Origin: Nocardiopsis dassonvillei_B
GTDB lineage: Bacteria > Actinomycetota > Actinomycetes > Streptosporangiales > Streptosporangiaceae
Length of the DNA: 64,000 nucleotides
Assembly (NCBI RefSeq): GCF_964273065.1
Contig: NZ_OZ186815.1
Coordinates: 5,766,001-5,830,000, forward strand
Direction: 5' to 3'
Shown one piece after another: positions 27,158-36,596 of the stretch (positions are counted from its first letter, which is position 1; each line of letters starts with the position of its first letter). The notes beneath the pieces were generated by a model. The model was not told where the DNA came from, did not search any database, and was given only the letters and a program-made list of their open reading frames with translations. A program made the translations under genes and the position numbers.

Positions 27158-27195
27158 CCGCCCCCGGTCCGCTCGGCCCGGGGGCGGCGCTTTTC
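27158..27195 (+). terminator. Intrinsic terminator, followed by about 250 bases with nothing evident
   Basis: CCGCCCCCGG (27158-27167) pairs with CCGGGGGCGG (27178-27187), followed by CGCTTTT, a good rho-independent terminator for the membrane-protein gene. The rest of the gap up to the phosphatase gene end at 27453 shows no feature I can support. Confidence 0.8.
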
Positions 27196-27452
27196 GACCG
27201 GCCCGGGCGAGACACCGGCGCCACCCTGCCCGCAGGACGGCCGGGCCGCGTTCCGGGCCCCGGGCGCCCACACCTCGTGGGCCCCGCCCAGCGGCCGCGC
27301 CGGGCCGTGGAAGGCGGAGCGCGCCCGAGCGGCCCTGTGGGCACGGGAGGGCCGGTCGGTCCGCTCCGCGGGCACGGGCAGGGGGTGTGCCCGCGGTCCG
27401 CGGTCCGAGTGGCACGGGCGGGGCCGTGGGGCGCCCCGGACCCTCTCGGGGC

Positions 27453-29108
27453 TCACACGTCGACGGTGGAGTGCACCTCGGGCAGGGCGTCAGGCCCGCC
27501 CTCGGCCATGTGGTACCAGCGGGCCTGCGCGGTGCGGCCGGTGAAGGACACCTCGCCGATGGTGTTGCCGAAGTAGAGCCCCGAGGACAGCCGCCAGCGC
27601 AGCGGGGAGGGCGGCACCCGTGCCAGCCACGTCATGATCCGCCCCGCCAGGTGCACCGGCGCGCTCGCCGACAGCCGCGCCATCCGGCGGAAGTTCGCCG
27701 GCAGCCGGTTGCACAGGGGGGAGGACACCAGCTGGAGGATCGCCGAACCGCCCTCGCCGACGTCGCGGTGCCGGACCGGGGCGGTGTAGGAGAAGTGGAC
27801 GTCTCCGCTGAGCAGCAGCACCGACGCCGGGGCCGGACCGCGCTCGCCGCGCGCCACCCGGCCCACCGTGTCCGCCAGCCGCCCGAACGAGTACCGGAAG
27901 GCGCCCCAGTGCTCCAGGTCCAGGGCCTGGCGCAGCCGTTCGGCGGGCCCGCGCAGCCATCCTCCCCATGCGCCCGCGCACACCGCCTCGTTCCACGCCT
28001 CCAGGTGGTGCACCGCGGGCGGCAGCAGCACCGGCACCGTCGAGGCCACCACCACGTGGTCGGGGCCCCCGGTCAGGTGGTCGTCCAGCCAGGCGTGCCC
28101 GGACGGGCCCAGGATGGACCGGGAGCCGTCCGAGGGGTCGCCCTCGCCCAGGGCGCGGCCGCACCGGGTGTCCAGCATCAGCACCCGCACCCCGCCGATG
28201 TCGTGGCGGTGGCTCCACCGGTAGGACTCCGGCTCCTCGTGGGCCCGCAGGGCGAACGCGTCCACCTCGTCCCCGGCGTCGACGCGGGCGGCCCGTACCC
28301 GCACCCACAACGGGTCCTTGTCCCGGGCCTCGGGGGAGAGGTTGCCCACATGCTGGTACACCCAGTAGGCGCCCAGCCCGGCCGTGATCCGGGTACGCCA
28401 CCAGGGGCGGGCGTCCATGTCGCGCCGCCAGGCCGCCGAGGTGTTCCAGTCGTCGCGGATGTCGTGGTCGTCGAACACCATCAGGGTCGGCACCGTCGAC
28501 AGCAGCCACCGCACCTGCGGGTCGCTCCACGCCTGCCGGTACAGCTCGGCGTACTCGTCGAAGTGGACGACCTCGTCCGCGGGGCCGTCGGCGCCGGTGC
28601 CCTCCCGGTGCCCGCGCAGGAACGCGCGCATCGGCTCCTGGACCTCGTCGGCGTACACCTGGTCGCCGATGAGGAGCAGCACCAGGTTCCCCTCCACCGG
28701 CTCCCGGGCCAGCCGCCGGGCCGTCGCGCGCAGCAGGTCGGGCCCGTAGCCGACCACCCCCTCGGGGGCGTCGCCGGTGGGGGTGCGGCACGAGCCGTAC
28801 AGCAGCCGGGTCGGTGCGTCCGGGGCGAGGGTGCGCAGCGTGCTCGGCGGCAGCGCCGACCCCGGTTCCGGCCACACCCGCTCCTCGTCCAGGAACACCT
28901 CGTAGGGCAGCACCGACCCCGGCTCCAGACCTGTGACCTCGCACACCGCATAGTGGTGGCCGTGCACGGTGAACGTGTCCGCGACCGCCGTCACACCGCC
29001 GTCCGCCACCACCCGGACCCGGCCGGGCGCGGACGCCTGCACCCACACGGTGGCGCTGGTCGGGCCGACATGCCGCAGCACGGGCCCCAGCGGTAAAGAG
29101 GCGGTCAC
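27453..29108 (-). CDS. PhoD-like metallophosphatase/phosphodiesterase
   Basis: A 551-residue protein of the PhoD-like superfamily. It has an N-terminal fibronectin-like domain (about 1-90) and then a calcineurin-type metal centre: YGSCR, LIGDQVYADE, VFDDHDIRDDWN, and later LSGDVHFSY. These provide the Asp, Asn and His ligands. No Sec or Tat signal peptide is visible, so unlike secreted PhoD it is probably cytoplasmic. The start is GTG 29108, with the ribosome site GAGGGAGAACG. It is divergent from the YjbQ gene. Confidence 0.88.
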   Translation of the reverse strand: MTASLPLGPVLRHVGPTSATVWVQASAPGRVRVVADGGVTAVADTFTVHGHHYAVCEVTGLEPGSVLPYEVFLDEERVWPEPGSALPPSTLRTLAPDAPTRLLYGSCRTPTGDAPEGVVGYGPDLLRATARRLAREPVEGNLVLLLIGDQVYADEVQEPMRAFLRGHREGTGADGPADEVVHFDEYAELYRQAWSDPQVRWLLSTVPTLMVFDDHDIRDDWNTSAAWRRDMDARPWWRTRITAGLGAYWVYQHVGNLSPEARDKDPLWVRVRAARVDAGDEVDAFALRAHEEPESYRWSHRHDIGGVRVLMLDTRCGRALGEGDPSDGSRSILGPSGHAWLDDHLTGGPDHVVVASTVPVLLPPAVHHLEAWNEAVCAGAWGGWLRGPAERLRQALDLEHWGAFRYSFGRLADTVGRVARGERGPAPASVLLLSGDVHFSYTAPVRHRDVGEGGSAILQLVSSPLCNRLPANFRRMARLSASAPVHLAGRIMTWLARVPPSPLRWRLSSGLYFGNTIGEVSFTGRTAQARWYHMAEGGPDALPEVHSTVDV

Positions 29109-29237
29109 CGTTCTCCCTCGTTTCGGCCGGGTCGGCTCACGTAGTGGACGAGTATGGCCCCTCCCGGACCGTATCGCCATCCACAGGCCGAAAACGGGAT
29201 GGTTGCACGAGAGCCCGGCCTGCGCGAAGGTGGCGCT

Positions 29238-29648
29238 ATGCGGACACAGATCCTGGAGCTGCACACCGGCGGATCGGAGAGCATCACCGACATCACCGGC
29301 CGGTGCGACGAATTCGTCGCCCAGAGCGGAGGGGACGGACTGCTCAACGTCTTCGTCCCGCACTCCACCGCGGGTGTGGCGATCATCGAACTCGGCGCGG
29401 GCTCCGACGACGACCTCCTGGCCAACCTCGACGACCTGCTGCCCGCCGACGACCGGTGGCGGCACCGGCACGGGTCGCGGGGACACGGCAGGTCGCACGT
29501 CATGCCCGCCTACATCGCGCCGCAGACCACCGTTCCGGTGTTCTCGGGCCGTCTCGGACTGGGAACATGGCAGTCCATCGCCGTGGTCGACCTCAACGTG
29601 GACAACCCCGACCGCACGGTACGGCTGTCCTTCCTCTCCTCCGGGTGA
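29238..29648 (+). CDS. YjbQ-family (UPF0047) protein
   Basis: A 136-residue protein of the YjbQ/secondary thiamine-phosphate-synthase-like family. Typical blocks are LLNVFVPHSTAGVAIIEL, the His-rich RWRHRHGSRGHGRSHVMPAYIAP and LGTWQSIAVVDLN. Some members have weak thiamine phosphate synthase activity, but the physiological role is unsettled. The start is ATG 29238 after GAAGGTGGCGCT. Confidence 0.9.
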   Translation: MRTQILELHTGGSESITDITGRCDEFVAQSGGDGLLNVFVPHSTAGVAIIELGAGSDDDLLANLDDLLPADDRWRHRHGSRGHGRSHVMPAYIAPQTTVPVFSGRLGLGTWQSIAVVDLNVDNPDRTVRLSFLSSG

Positions 29649-29827
29649 GCCGTGAGGGCGGCCCTGCGAGGGGGATACGTTGACGGAGGGGCCCGCTAGC
29701 GTGTGAACTAGGCCATCAGCGATGGTCGCGGGTGCATGTGACGGGTGGCGGAAAAGGCCCGGCATCGTTGTGACAACTGCTTCGTGCAGGCAAGATTGAG
29801 AAAAACCATCTGTGGAGGAGAACTTTC

Positions 29828-30253
29828 GTGAGCGCGACCGCGGGCCAGGCACAGAGCGAGCGTGGCTTGGCTGACCGACTCGGATTCAAGCCGGGTCAGG
29901 TGGTGCAGGAATTCGGGTTCGACGACGACGTCGACGAGGGCCTGCGCGCATCCATCGCCGAGCTCACCGGTGAGGAGCTGGTCGACGAGGATTACGACGG
30001 TGACGTCGATGCGGCGCTGCTGTGGTGGCGATCCGATGAGGAGGACGACCTGACCGACGCCCTCGTCGACGTGGTGACCACCATCGCGGACGGCGGCACG
30101 ATCCTGGTCCTGACTCCCAAAGCGGGCCGTGAACTGCACGTGTCCCCCAACGACGTCGCCGAGGCGGCCAGCACCTCCGGTCTGTCCCAGACCAGTGCGG
30201 TGAGCGTCGGGGCGGACTGGTCGGGAACGCGCCTGGTCGTGCCCAAGCGGTGA
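29828..30253 (+). CDS. DUF3052 family protein
   Basis: A 141-residue acidic protein of the actinobacterial DUF3052 family. Visible features are LADRLGFKPGQVVQEFG, the acidic DDDVDEGLR and the block ALLWWRSDEEDDLTDALVD. Function is unknown. The start is GTG 29828 behind GGAGGAGAAC. Upstream, TTGTGACAACTGC near 29769 with AAGATTGAGAA later is a plausible but unproven promoter. Confidence 0.88.
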   Translation: MSATAGQAQSERGLADRLGFKPGQVVQEFGFDDDVDEGLRASIAELTGEELVDEDYDGDVDAALLWWRSDEEDDLTDALVDVVTTIADGGTILVLTPKAGRELHVSPNDVAEAASTSGLSQTSAVSVGADWSGTRLVVPKR

Positions 30254-30286
30254 CGGACGTCACCCGTACGGGGTGAGGAATCCGGT

Positions 30287-30315
30287 GCCGCGCGTCCCGC
30301 CTGCGGGCGCGCGGC
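30287..30315 (+). terminator. Hairpin after the DUF3052 gene
   Basis: GCCGCGCG (30287-30294) pairs with CGCGCGGC (30308-30315), with further pairing (CCCGC/GCGGG) in the loop, 34 bases after the DUF3052 stop. It has no T-run. Confidence 0.5.
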
Positions 30316-30352
30316 GCTGAGGGACGCCCGCACACGACCGAACGAACGAAGC

Positions 30353-30811
30353 ATGACGGACATCTCACCGGGGGCCGTCGCCCCCGACTTCACCCTCCAG
30401 GACCAGTACGGACGGGACACCACCCTGTCCGCGCTGCGCGGCCGGCCGGTCCTGGCGGTGTTCTACCCGCTGGCGTTCTCCGGGGTGTGCTCCGCCGAGC
30501 TCGCCGAGCTCGCCGCACGCCACACCGAGCTCGCCGAACTGGGCACGGTCCTGGCCATCTCGGTGGACTCGGTCTTCGCCCTGCGCACCTGGTCGGACCG
30601 GGAGGCGTTCCCGTTCGCGCTGCTCTCCGACTTCTGGCCGCACGGTGCCGTCGCCGACGCCTACGGCGTCCTCGACCCCGGGCGGGGCACCGCCCGCCGG
30701 GGCACCTTCCTCATCGACGCCGAGGGCGTCGTCCGCTGGACCGTGCTCGCGCCGATCTCCGAGCCCCGCGACACCGAGGACTACCTCGAACAACTGCGCG
30801 CCCTGGCCTGA
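30353..30811 (+). CDS. ahpE: AhpE-type 1-Cys peroxiredoxin
   Basis: A 152-residue thioredoxin-fold peroxidase. The peroxidatic cysteine is in YPLAFSGVCSAELAEL; the preceding APDFTLQDQYG and the later RGTFLIDAEGVVRW are typical of the AhpE/Bcp group. No second resolving cysteine is visible, consistent with AhpE-like 1-Cys enzymes that are recycled by small thiols. It detoxifies peroxides in the cytoplasm. Confidence 0.88.
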   Translation: MTDISPGAVAPDFTLQDQYGRDTTLSALRGRPVLAVFYPLAFSGVCSAELAELAARHTELAELGTVLAISVDSVFALRTWSDREAFPFALLSDFWPHGAVADAYGVLDPGRGTARRGTFLIDAEGVVRWTVLAPISEPRDTEDYLEQLRALA

Positions 30812-30875
30812 ACCGGGGCGCGGACGACCGCGCGCGGGCCGCCTCCGCGAAGCGGTATGATCGCCTGCGACGCAA

Positions 30876-30949
30876 GGGCGCGTAGCTCAGCTGGTCAGAG
30901 CAATTGCCTTACAAGCAATAGGTCAGGGGTTCGAGTCCCTTCGCGCCCA
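30876..30949 (+). tRNA. tRNA-Val (anticodon UAC)
   Basis: A complete cloverleaf of 74 bases. The acceptor stem is GGGCGCG/CGCGCCC with discriminator A, the D arm is in AGCTCAGCTGGTCAGAGC, the anticodon stem is ATTGC/GCAAT with loop CTTACAA (anticodon TAC), and the T arm is in GGGGTTCGAGTCCC. The CCA end is not encoded. A 40-bp repeat starts 13 bases downstream. Confidence 0.97.
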
Positions 30950-30961
30950 CGGACTCGGGAC

Positions 30962-31001
30962 GATCCTGCTCGGGGGCCTTCGGCCGCCTCGCAGGGTCGT
31001 C
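30962..31001 (+). repeat. 40-bp direct repeat, copy 1
   Basis: A 40-base sequence starting GATCCTGCTCGGGGGCC and ending GCCTCGCAGGGTCGTC recurs exactly at 32593-32632. It contains the hairpin GGGGGCCTTCGGCCGCC. Copy 1 lies just after tRNA-Val and copy 2 follows the recombinase-like HTH remnant, so the two bracket the toxin-antitoxin segment. Confidence 0.9.
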
Positions 31002-31071
31002 TCGTTCTCCCTCCAGGGAACTTCCGATCGCCCCGGTGCGGGCGACCGCCAGTGCCTTCGGCGTGACCGTC

Positions 31072-31611
31072 TCACCTGTAACGCATCGCGGCTTCGGCTC
31101 GCTTGGTGAAGTCGGCGGGAGAAACGATGCCCCGACCTTTCCACCCGTTCGGACGACCGAGAACGAGCAGGTCACTGTCGTTGCTGACGATCAGAGATGC
31201 ATCGGTGAAGGCAGCCAGGTCGAGAATGAGATTGTCCTCGGGGTCCTCGCAGTCATGTTGCGTCTGCGGAACGTCCCTGTAGTAGCCGCCTCCGGACAGC
31301 TCGGCCAGATCGCAGATGAGATCGATGTAGGCGTCCACATCCGATTCCATCCATCCTGCGTCGATCAGCCTGTGATCGACCATGGCGAGGATGTGCTCGC
31401 TGACCTCCAAGGCATATCCCCGTCCCAGGATCCCGCCATCACGGATAACTCCGAGGACGTGCAGGCTTGGATGCACCCGCCGGGGAGGAAGTGACGGTAT
31501 GCCGTCGAACTCCAGCGGGTCACCGAGAACCTCCAGGTTGTCGCCACTGACAGCGTCGATGTAGACGTTTGCGTCCAGTACGACACCCAGAAGGGAACCT
31601 CCCTCGTTCAC
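31072..31611 (-). CDS. PIN-domain ribonuclease toxin (VapC-like)
   Basis: A 179-residue PIN-domain protein. The acidic active-site positions appear as VVLDANVYIDA near the N-terminus, CEDPEDNLILDLA in the middle and VSNDSDLLVL toward the end. PIN toxins of type II systems cleave RNA, often tRNA or mRNA. The GTG start at 31611 overlaps the upstream antitoxin stop by four bases (GTGA on the minus strand), so the two are translationally coupled. Its codon usage is less GC-biased than the neighbours, suggesting acquisition. Confidence 0.82.
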   Translation of the reverse strand: MNEGGSLLGVVLDANVYIDAVSGDNLEVLGDPLEFDGIPSLPPRRVHPSLHVLGVIRDGGILGRGYALEVSEHILAMVDHRLIDAGWMESDVDAYIDLICDLAELSGGGYYRDVPQTQHDCEDPEDNLILDLAAFTDASLIVSNDSDLLVLGRPNGWKGRGIVSPADFTKRAEAAMRYR

Positions 31612-32171
31612 TGACGCCGGCTCCTCGTCCTGCGACGTACCCGCTCCAAAGATGCTTCCTTCTGCTCGGGAGTCGCTGCACGCCAACTCTCCTTCGCTCC
31701 ATCCTTGGCTGCGGTTCCTCGGCGCGAGGAAGCCATTGCCCGGGCAACGTGGTCGAGTCCGGTGTCAACACCGTCGGCGAGTCGCGTTCGACGCTCCGCA
31801 AGCGTGAGTACGTCCGCGGTCAGAAGCCTCCAGTGCGTGCCCACCCGTGTTGCGGCCAGATCGCCGCGCTCGATGAAGCGGTACACCATAGGCCGGGACA
31901 CACCGAGCAGTTCGGCCGCCTGCTGTGGGCTGAGCATCACGTCGTGGCTGATGACGGAGACGCGTTGGCCGTTCGCCCTGGCAAGGGCGATCGCCAGGAG
32001 AACTCGCAGTTCGTCTCTGTCGAGTCGGTACTCTTCTCCGCCGGGCAGACTCAGTGCCACCTGTGCTGTGTCGCTGAGGATCTGGCTGATCGCTGCTCGG
32101 GTGGCTTCCCGCTGCTCTTCCGACGCCGGCGGAGCGAGGTCCTCCACCACTCTGTTCAGTGTTGTGGCCAT
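31608..32171 (-). CDS. Excisionase-type HTH antitoxin
   Basis: A 187-residue protein. A MerR/excisionase-like helix-turn-helix lies at about residues 80-130 (LSPQQAAELLGVSRPMVYRFIERGDL, then VGTHWRLLTADVL). The N-terminal 75 residues are helical and the C-terminal tail is highly basic (SLERVRRRTRSRRQ). Fused helix-turn-helix antitoxins of this type usually pair with PIN toxins, as here. The ATG at 32171 follows GAGGAGGGCGAC. The A/T-rich stretch just upstream (32182-32206) is a likely promoter and autoregulatory operator. Confidence 0.8.
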   Translation of the reverse strand: MATTLNRVVEDLAPPASEEQREATRAAISQILSDTAQVALSLPGGEEYRLDRDELRVLLAIALARANGQRVSVISHDVMLSPQQAAELLGVSRPMVYRFIERGDLAATRVGTHWRLLTADVLTLAERRTRLADGVDTGLDHVARAMASSRRGTAAKDGAKESWRAATPEQKEASLERVRRRTRSRRQ

Positions 32172-32273
32172 GTCGCCCTCCTCATTAACTGTAATAAGTG
32201 TAACCTCCTGGCGGTGCTGGTGTACAAGGATCGGGTCTCACGCCCAGGCATGGACCACAAGTCCGGTGGGCGA

Positions 32274-32579
32274 TCATCGAATCCGCTTCGTGGATCGGCA
32301 GTTCCATCGCGTCCGAACGCGGTGGCGTTCGAGGACGGCATTCACCGTCTGCCGGGTGATGCCGAGGCGCTCCCCCAGTGTGCAGACGTTCATGCCTGCT
32401 CGGTAGGCGGTGATCAGCTCGTCTGCCTCGTGGGGCTTGAGGCGCTTCGCGGTGCCCGGCTTCTTCGTGGGTTTCTTGTGCTGGGGGAGGGGCGCTGTCG
32501 GTGCGGGCAGCTCGCGGAGGAGGGCTTCGAGCTTGGCGACGAAGTGGGCAGGGTTGTGGTCGGCCTGCGCAGGGTCCAC
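32274..32579 (-). pseudogene. Recombinase-like helix-turn-helix fragment
   Basis: A 101-residue frame with a basic linker (KKPTKKPGTAKRLKP) and a Hin/resolvase-type helix-turn-helix (EADELITAYRAGMNVCTLGERLGITRQTVNAVL). Such domains normally end a serine recombinase. No catalytic domain precedes it: upstream, the frame runs into the 40-bp repeat. It is therefore either a truncated recombinase or a small stand-alone DNA-binding protein. A GTG at 32579 is a possible start. Confidence 0.55.
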
Positions 32580-32898
32580 TCCACTCCGGGAGGATCCTGC
32601 TCGGGGGCCTTCGGCCGCCTCGCAGGGTCGTCCTTCGTGCTTCCCGGGGGAGACCCCCGAGTCCCCCGAGGCACCCCCTGTGTCCGAGGCCGTGCAGACC
32701 GGCGGGGTGGGTGAGGTCCTCTCCCGCAACGCGGGGCCGCGCCTCGCGGGGCGTGGCCGGTTCCTCCGGGGACGATCCGAGCCGCCCCACGCGGCGGTGT
32801 CGCGGCCTCGGGCTCCCCGGAGGCGGGTCGTCCCGCCCCATGCGCGGGCTTCGCCCGCGGGGCGTCCCCGCCGGGGTCTTCGGCCGCCCCGGGCGGGG
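32580..32898. other. GC-rich intergenic stretch with repeat copy 2
   Basis: Apart from the 40-bp repeat at 32593-32632, the stretch holds several GC-rich inverted segments (for example GGCTTCGCCCGCGG near 32848) and no credible gene. Reading frames crossing it are Arg/Pro-rich. Confidence 0.4.
32593..32632 (+). repeat. 40-bp direct repeat, copy 2
   Basis: Identical over 40 bases to 30962-31001; the flanking bases differ. The distance between copies is 1,631 bases and the enclosed segment is the toxin-antitoxin pair plus the recombinase-like fragment. Confidence 0.9.
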
Positions 32899-33450
32899 CT
32901 ACTTCGGCGGGGCGTCCTGGCGGGTGGCGGTGCGGGCGCGCAGGCGGGGCGCGATCAGGGGCGGGCGGCGCTGGCGCGAGTCGGGCGAGCGCAGGGCGTG
33001 GAACTCCGTCTGCTCGTACACGACCGAGCTCTGCACCCGGGTCACCTCGGAGCGCTGCGACATCACGTCGAGCACGAGCTGCTGGAGGTGTTCGGCGTCG
33101 CCCACCACCACGTGGACCAGGAAGTCCTCGGCGCCGCTGACGTGGTAGAGCGAGCGGGTCTCCGGGAGGGCGATGGCGAAGTCGACGAACCGGGTGAAGA
33201 CCTCGCGGGTGTGCGGGCGCACCTGCACCGCCAGGATCGCGTTCATCGCCAGCCCGATGGCCGTCGACGACACGTGCGCGTGGATCCCGGTGATGACGCC
33301 CCTCTCGCGCAGCCTGCGGACGCGCAGCAGACAGGTCGACGGGGCGATCCCCAACTGCTCCGCCAGCTGCTTGTTGGGGATCGTGGCGTCCTTCTGGAGC
33401 TGTTCGAGGATGGCCCAGTCGATCGCGTCGAGTTCGATTGCGGCGGCCAT
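32899..33450 (-). CDS. Lrp/AsnC-family transcriptional regulator
   Basis: A 183-residue Lrp-type protein. The N-terminal helix-turn-helix is LDAIDWAILEQLQKDATIPNKQLAEQLGIAPSTCLLRVRRL, followed by the RAM effector domain with HVVVGDAEHLQQLV. Lrp proteins sense amino acids and often control nearby amino-acid genes; here an asparaginase and an AGCS amino-acid symporter lie directly upstream in the same direction. The basic C-terminal tail from about residue 155 is longer than usual. The start may be Met 33450 or Met 33474. Confidence 0.92.
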   Translation of the reverse strand: MAAAIELDAIDWAILEQLQKDATIPNKQLAEQLGIAPSTCLLRVRRLRERGVITGIHAHVSSTAIGLAMNAILAVQVRPHTREVFTRFVDFAIALPETRSLYHVSGAEDFLVHVVVGDAEHLQQLVLDVMSQRSEVTRVQSSVVYEQTEFHALRSPDSRQRRPPLIAPRLRARTATRQDAPPK

Positions 33451-33491
33451 AGCTCCCCATGATACGGACCGCATACGGGGAGGAATCCGGC

Positions 33492-34475
<984 letters not shown>

Positions 34476-34508
34476 TGTGTCCTTCTCGTCTCGGAGGGTC
34501 CTGGGTCG

Positions 34509-34547
34509 GGGTGCGGCCCGGTCCCGCGGCGGGGCCGGGCCGCACCC
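34509..34547 (-). terminator. Strong hairpin between the AGCS symporter and asparaginase genes
   Basis: GGGTGCGGCCCGG (34509-34521) pairs perfectly with CCGGGCCGCACCC (34535-34547). It lies after the symporter stop and before the asparaginase start, so it may limit read-through within the unit. Confidence 0.65.
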
Positions 34548-34575
34548 GTGGAGCGGTCGGCGTGGTCCGCCGGGG

Positions 34576-36036
34576 TCAGCGGGCGTCCGGGACGGAGCGC
34601 TCGTCGGCCGGGGCGGCCTCCCAGCACTCGATACCGGTCACGTCGGGCATCCGGTCCCGGGTGAAGACCGGGTCCAGGCCCCGCCTGCGCTGCTCCCGGT
34701 AGTCCGCGAGCAGGCGCAGGGCGAGCGCACCGAGCGGGGCGATCGCGACCAGGTTGATCACGGCCATGAGCCCCATGGTGACGTCGGCGAAGCTCCACAC
34801 CAGGTCCAGCGAGGCGACGGCGCCCAGGAACACCATGGCGACCACGGCCGCCCGGTACACCGGCAGGGCCGCCGGGAGGCCGGTCAGGAACCGCAGGTTG
34901 GACTCGCCGTAGTAGTAGTTGCCGACCAGCGACGTGAACGCCAGCAGGAAGATGATCACGGTGAGCAGGTGCAGGGCCCAGGAGCCGAGGTTGGCCTCCA
35001 GTGCCCGCTGGGTGAGCTCGGCGCCGACCTCCTCGCCGTACACGGGGTCGGACACCAGGATGATGAAGGCGGTCACCGAGCAGATGACGAGGGTGTCGAA
35101 GTACACGCCGAGCGTCTGCACCAGGCCCTGCTTGACCGGGTGGCTGACCGAGGCGGTCGCCCCCGCGTTGGGGGCCGAGCCCATGCCCGCCTCGTTGGAG
35201 AACAGGCCGCGGCGGATGCCCATCATGATCGCCGTGCCGACGCCCGCGGCGCCGAACTCGCGCAGGCCGAACGCGGAGGCCACGATGTCGGAGAGCACCG
35301 CGGGGACCTGGTCGATGTTCATCGCGACCACGACCACGCCGATGACGAGGTAGGTCAGCGCCATGAACGGCACCAGGGTCTGCGCGACGTGGGCGATGCG
35401 GCGCACACCGCCGAAGATCACGAGCGCGGCGAGGACGGCCAGGGCGGCGCCCACGGCGGGCGCGATCCACCCGGGGGCCTGGGCGCCGGTGGCGGTCGAC
35501 ACCGACCCGCTCACGGCGCCGGCGATGCTGTTGGCCTGAACCGCGTTGAACGCGAACCCGAAGGTGAAGATGATGGCGACGGCGAACAGCACTCCCATCC
35601 ACCTCGCCTTGAGCCCGAGCGTCATGTAGTACGCCGGGCCGCCGCGGAACCCGGCCCTGTCCCTGACCTTGAACAGCTGGGCGAGGGTGGACTCGACGAA
35701 CGCGGCCGAACCCATGACGATGCCCATCAGCCACATCCAGAGCACCGCGCCGGGACCGCCGAGGGCGATCGCGACCGCCACCCCGACGATGTTGCCCGTC
35801 CCGATCCGGGAGGCCGCCGAGATCGAGAACGCCTGGAACGCCGAGATGGCCCTGCGCCCGTCCGGGGCCGTCTCCGGGTCGCTGCGCAGGGAGCGCAGCA
35901 TCTCGGGCAGCAGCCGGATCTGGACCGCGCCGGAGCGCACCGTGAAGTAGACGCCGACGATGGCCAGCAGGGGGATGACCAGATAGGCCCACAGGACATC
36001 GTTCAGGCCCACGATGGCGCTGTTCAGCGCATCCAT
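34576..36036 (-). CDS. Sodium:alanine/glycine symporter (AGCS family)
   Basis: A 486-residue polytopic transporter with about eleven helices. AGCS hallmarks include ASRIGTGNIVGVAVAIALGGPGAVLWMW and GIRRGLFSNEAGMGSAPNAGATA. It imports alanine or glycine with sodium. The ATG at 36036 is preceded by AAGGAGCGAACAT. With asparaginase and the Lrp regulator downstream it probably forms an amino-acid utilisation unit. Confidence 0.93.
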   Translation of the reverse strand: MDALNSAIVGLNDVLWAYLVIPLLAIVGVYFTVRSGAVQIRLLPEMLRSLRSDPETAPDGRRAISAFQAFSISAASRIGTGNIVGVAVAIALGGPGAVLWMWLMGIVMGSAAFVESTLAQLFKVRDRAGFRGGPAYYMTLGLKARWMGVLFAVAIIFTFGFAFNAVQANSIAGAVSGSVSTATGAQAPGWIAPAVGAALAVLAALVIFGGVRRIAHVAQTLVPFMALTYLVIGVVVVAMNIDQVPAVLSDIVASAFGLREFGAAGVGTAIMMGIRRGLFSNEAGMGSAPNAGATASVSHPVKQGLVQTLGVYFDTLVICSVTAFIILVSDPVYGEEVGAELTQRALEANLGSWALHLLTVIIFLLAFTSLVGNYYYGESNLRFLTGLPAALPVYRAAVVAMVFLGAVASLDLVWSFADVTMGLMAVINLVAIAPLGALALRLLADYREQRRRGLDPVFTRDRMPDVTGIECWEAAPADERSVPDAR

Positions 36037-36596
36037 ATGTTCGCTCCTTGTCGTGTGCGGGCACGCGGGGGATGCCGGATCCGTCTCGCCGGCACGACAT
36101 GGCTCCACGACCGGTGGTCGGAGCGTGCTTCCGCTGGTGGGCAATGGTCGACACATCGACGGTCCGACGCAACAGGTACTGCTCTCCGTGCGGAGGATCA
36201 GGGGTTTCGCCGAACCCTGTTCGGCTCCTGGGGTCTTCGTGCGGTGGCGCGTGCCACACGTTCGACGGGCCGCCCGGCGGCGGCCCGTCGGGGCCGGGCG
36301 GCGGAGCCCGGCCGAGCGGACGTCCGGTCGTGTCCCGACGCCCGGAGCACCGTGACCGGGGCCCGGCGGCCGTCGCCACGCGGTGGTCCGCGGTCCTCCC
36401 GGGTCCGGGGCGGCCATGCCGGGCGGCGGGCCGAGGCCGCCGGAGAGGCTCTGCGTTCGGCCGCGCCGCCGCACTCCCGCCCGGGTGCCGGCCCTGCCGG
36501 AATTCCAGGGGCGGGCCGCCCCCGGGTCTTCGCCGGTGCGCCCGCGCCCCGGCGCGGGGGTGGTGTCCGGGCCCGGGGGCGCCTACCGTGCCGGGT
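36037..36596. other. Intergenic region with two tandem hairpins
   Basis: These 560 bases separate the symporter from the divergent glyoxalase-like gene. No gene is credible. Two tandem hairpins occur: GACGGGCCGCC/GGCGGCCCGTC (36264-36289) and GGCCGGGC/GCCCGGCC (36292-36313). They could be RNA structures of either leader or non-functional GC-rich repeats. Confidence 0.45.

Noticed and set aside
30962..32632. Treating the 40-bp repeats as attachment sites of a tRNA-integrated element
   Set aside because: The repeat does not overlap the tRNA-Val 3' end and no integrase gene is present; insertion by another route or a dispersed repeat is more likely.
32274..32729. A full 151-residue helix-turn-helix gene starting at 32729
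   Set aside because: The upstream third is read through the 40-bp repeat and has no protein-like composition; only the part from about 32579 down looks real.
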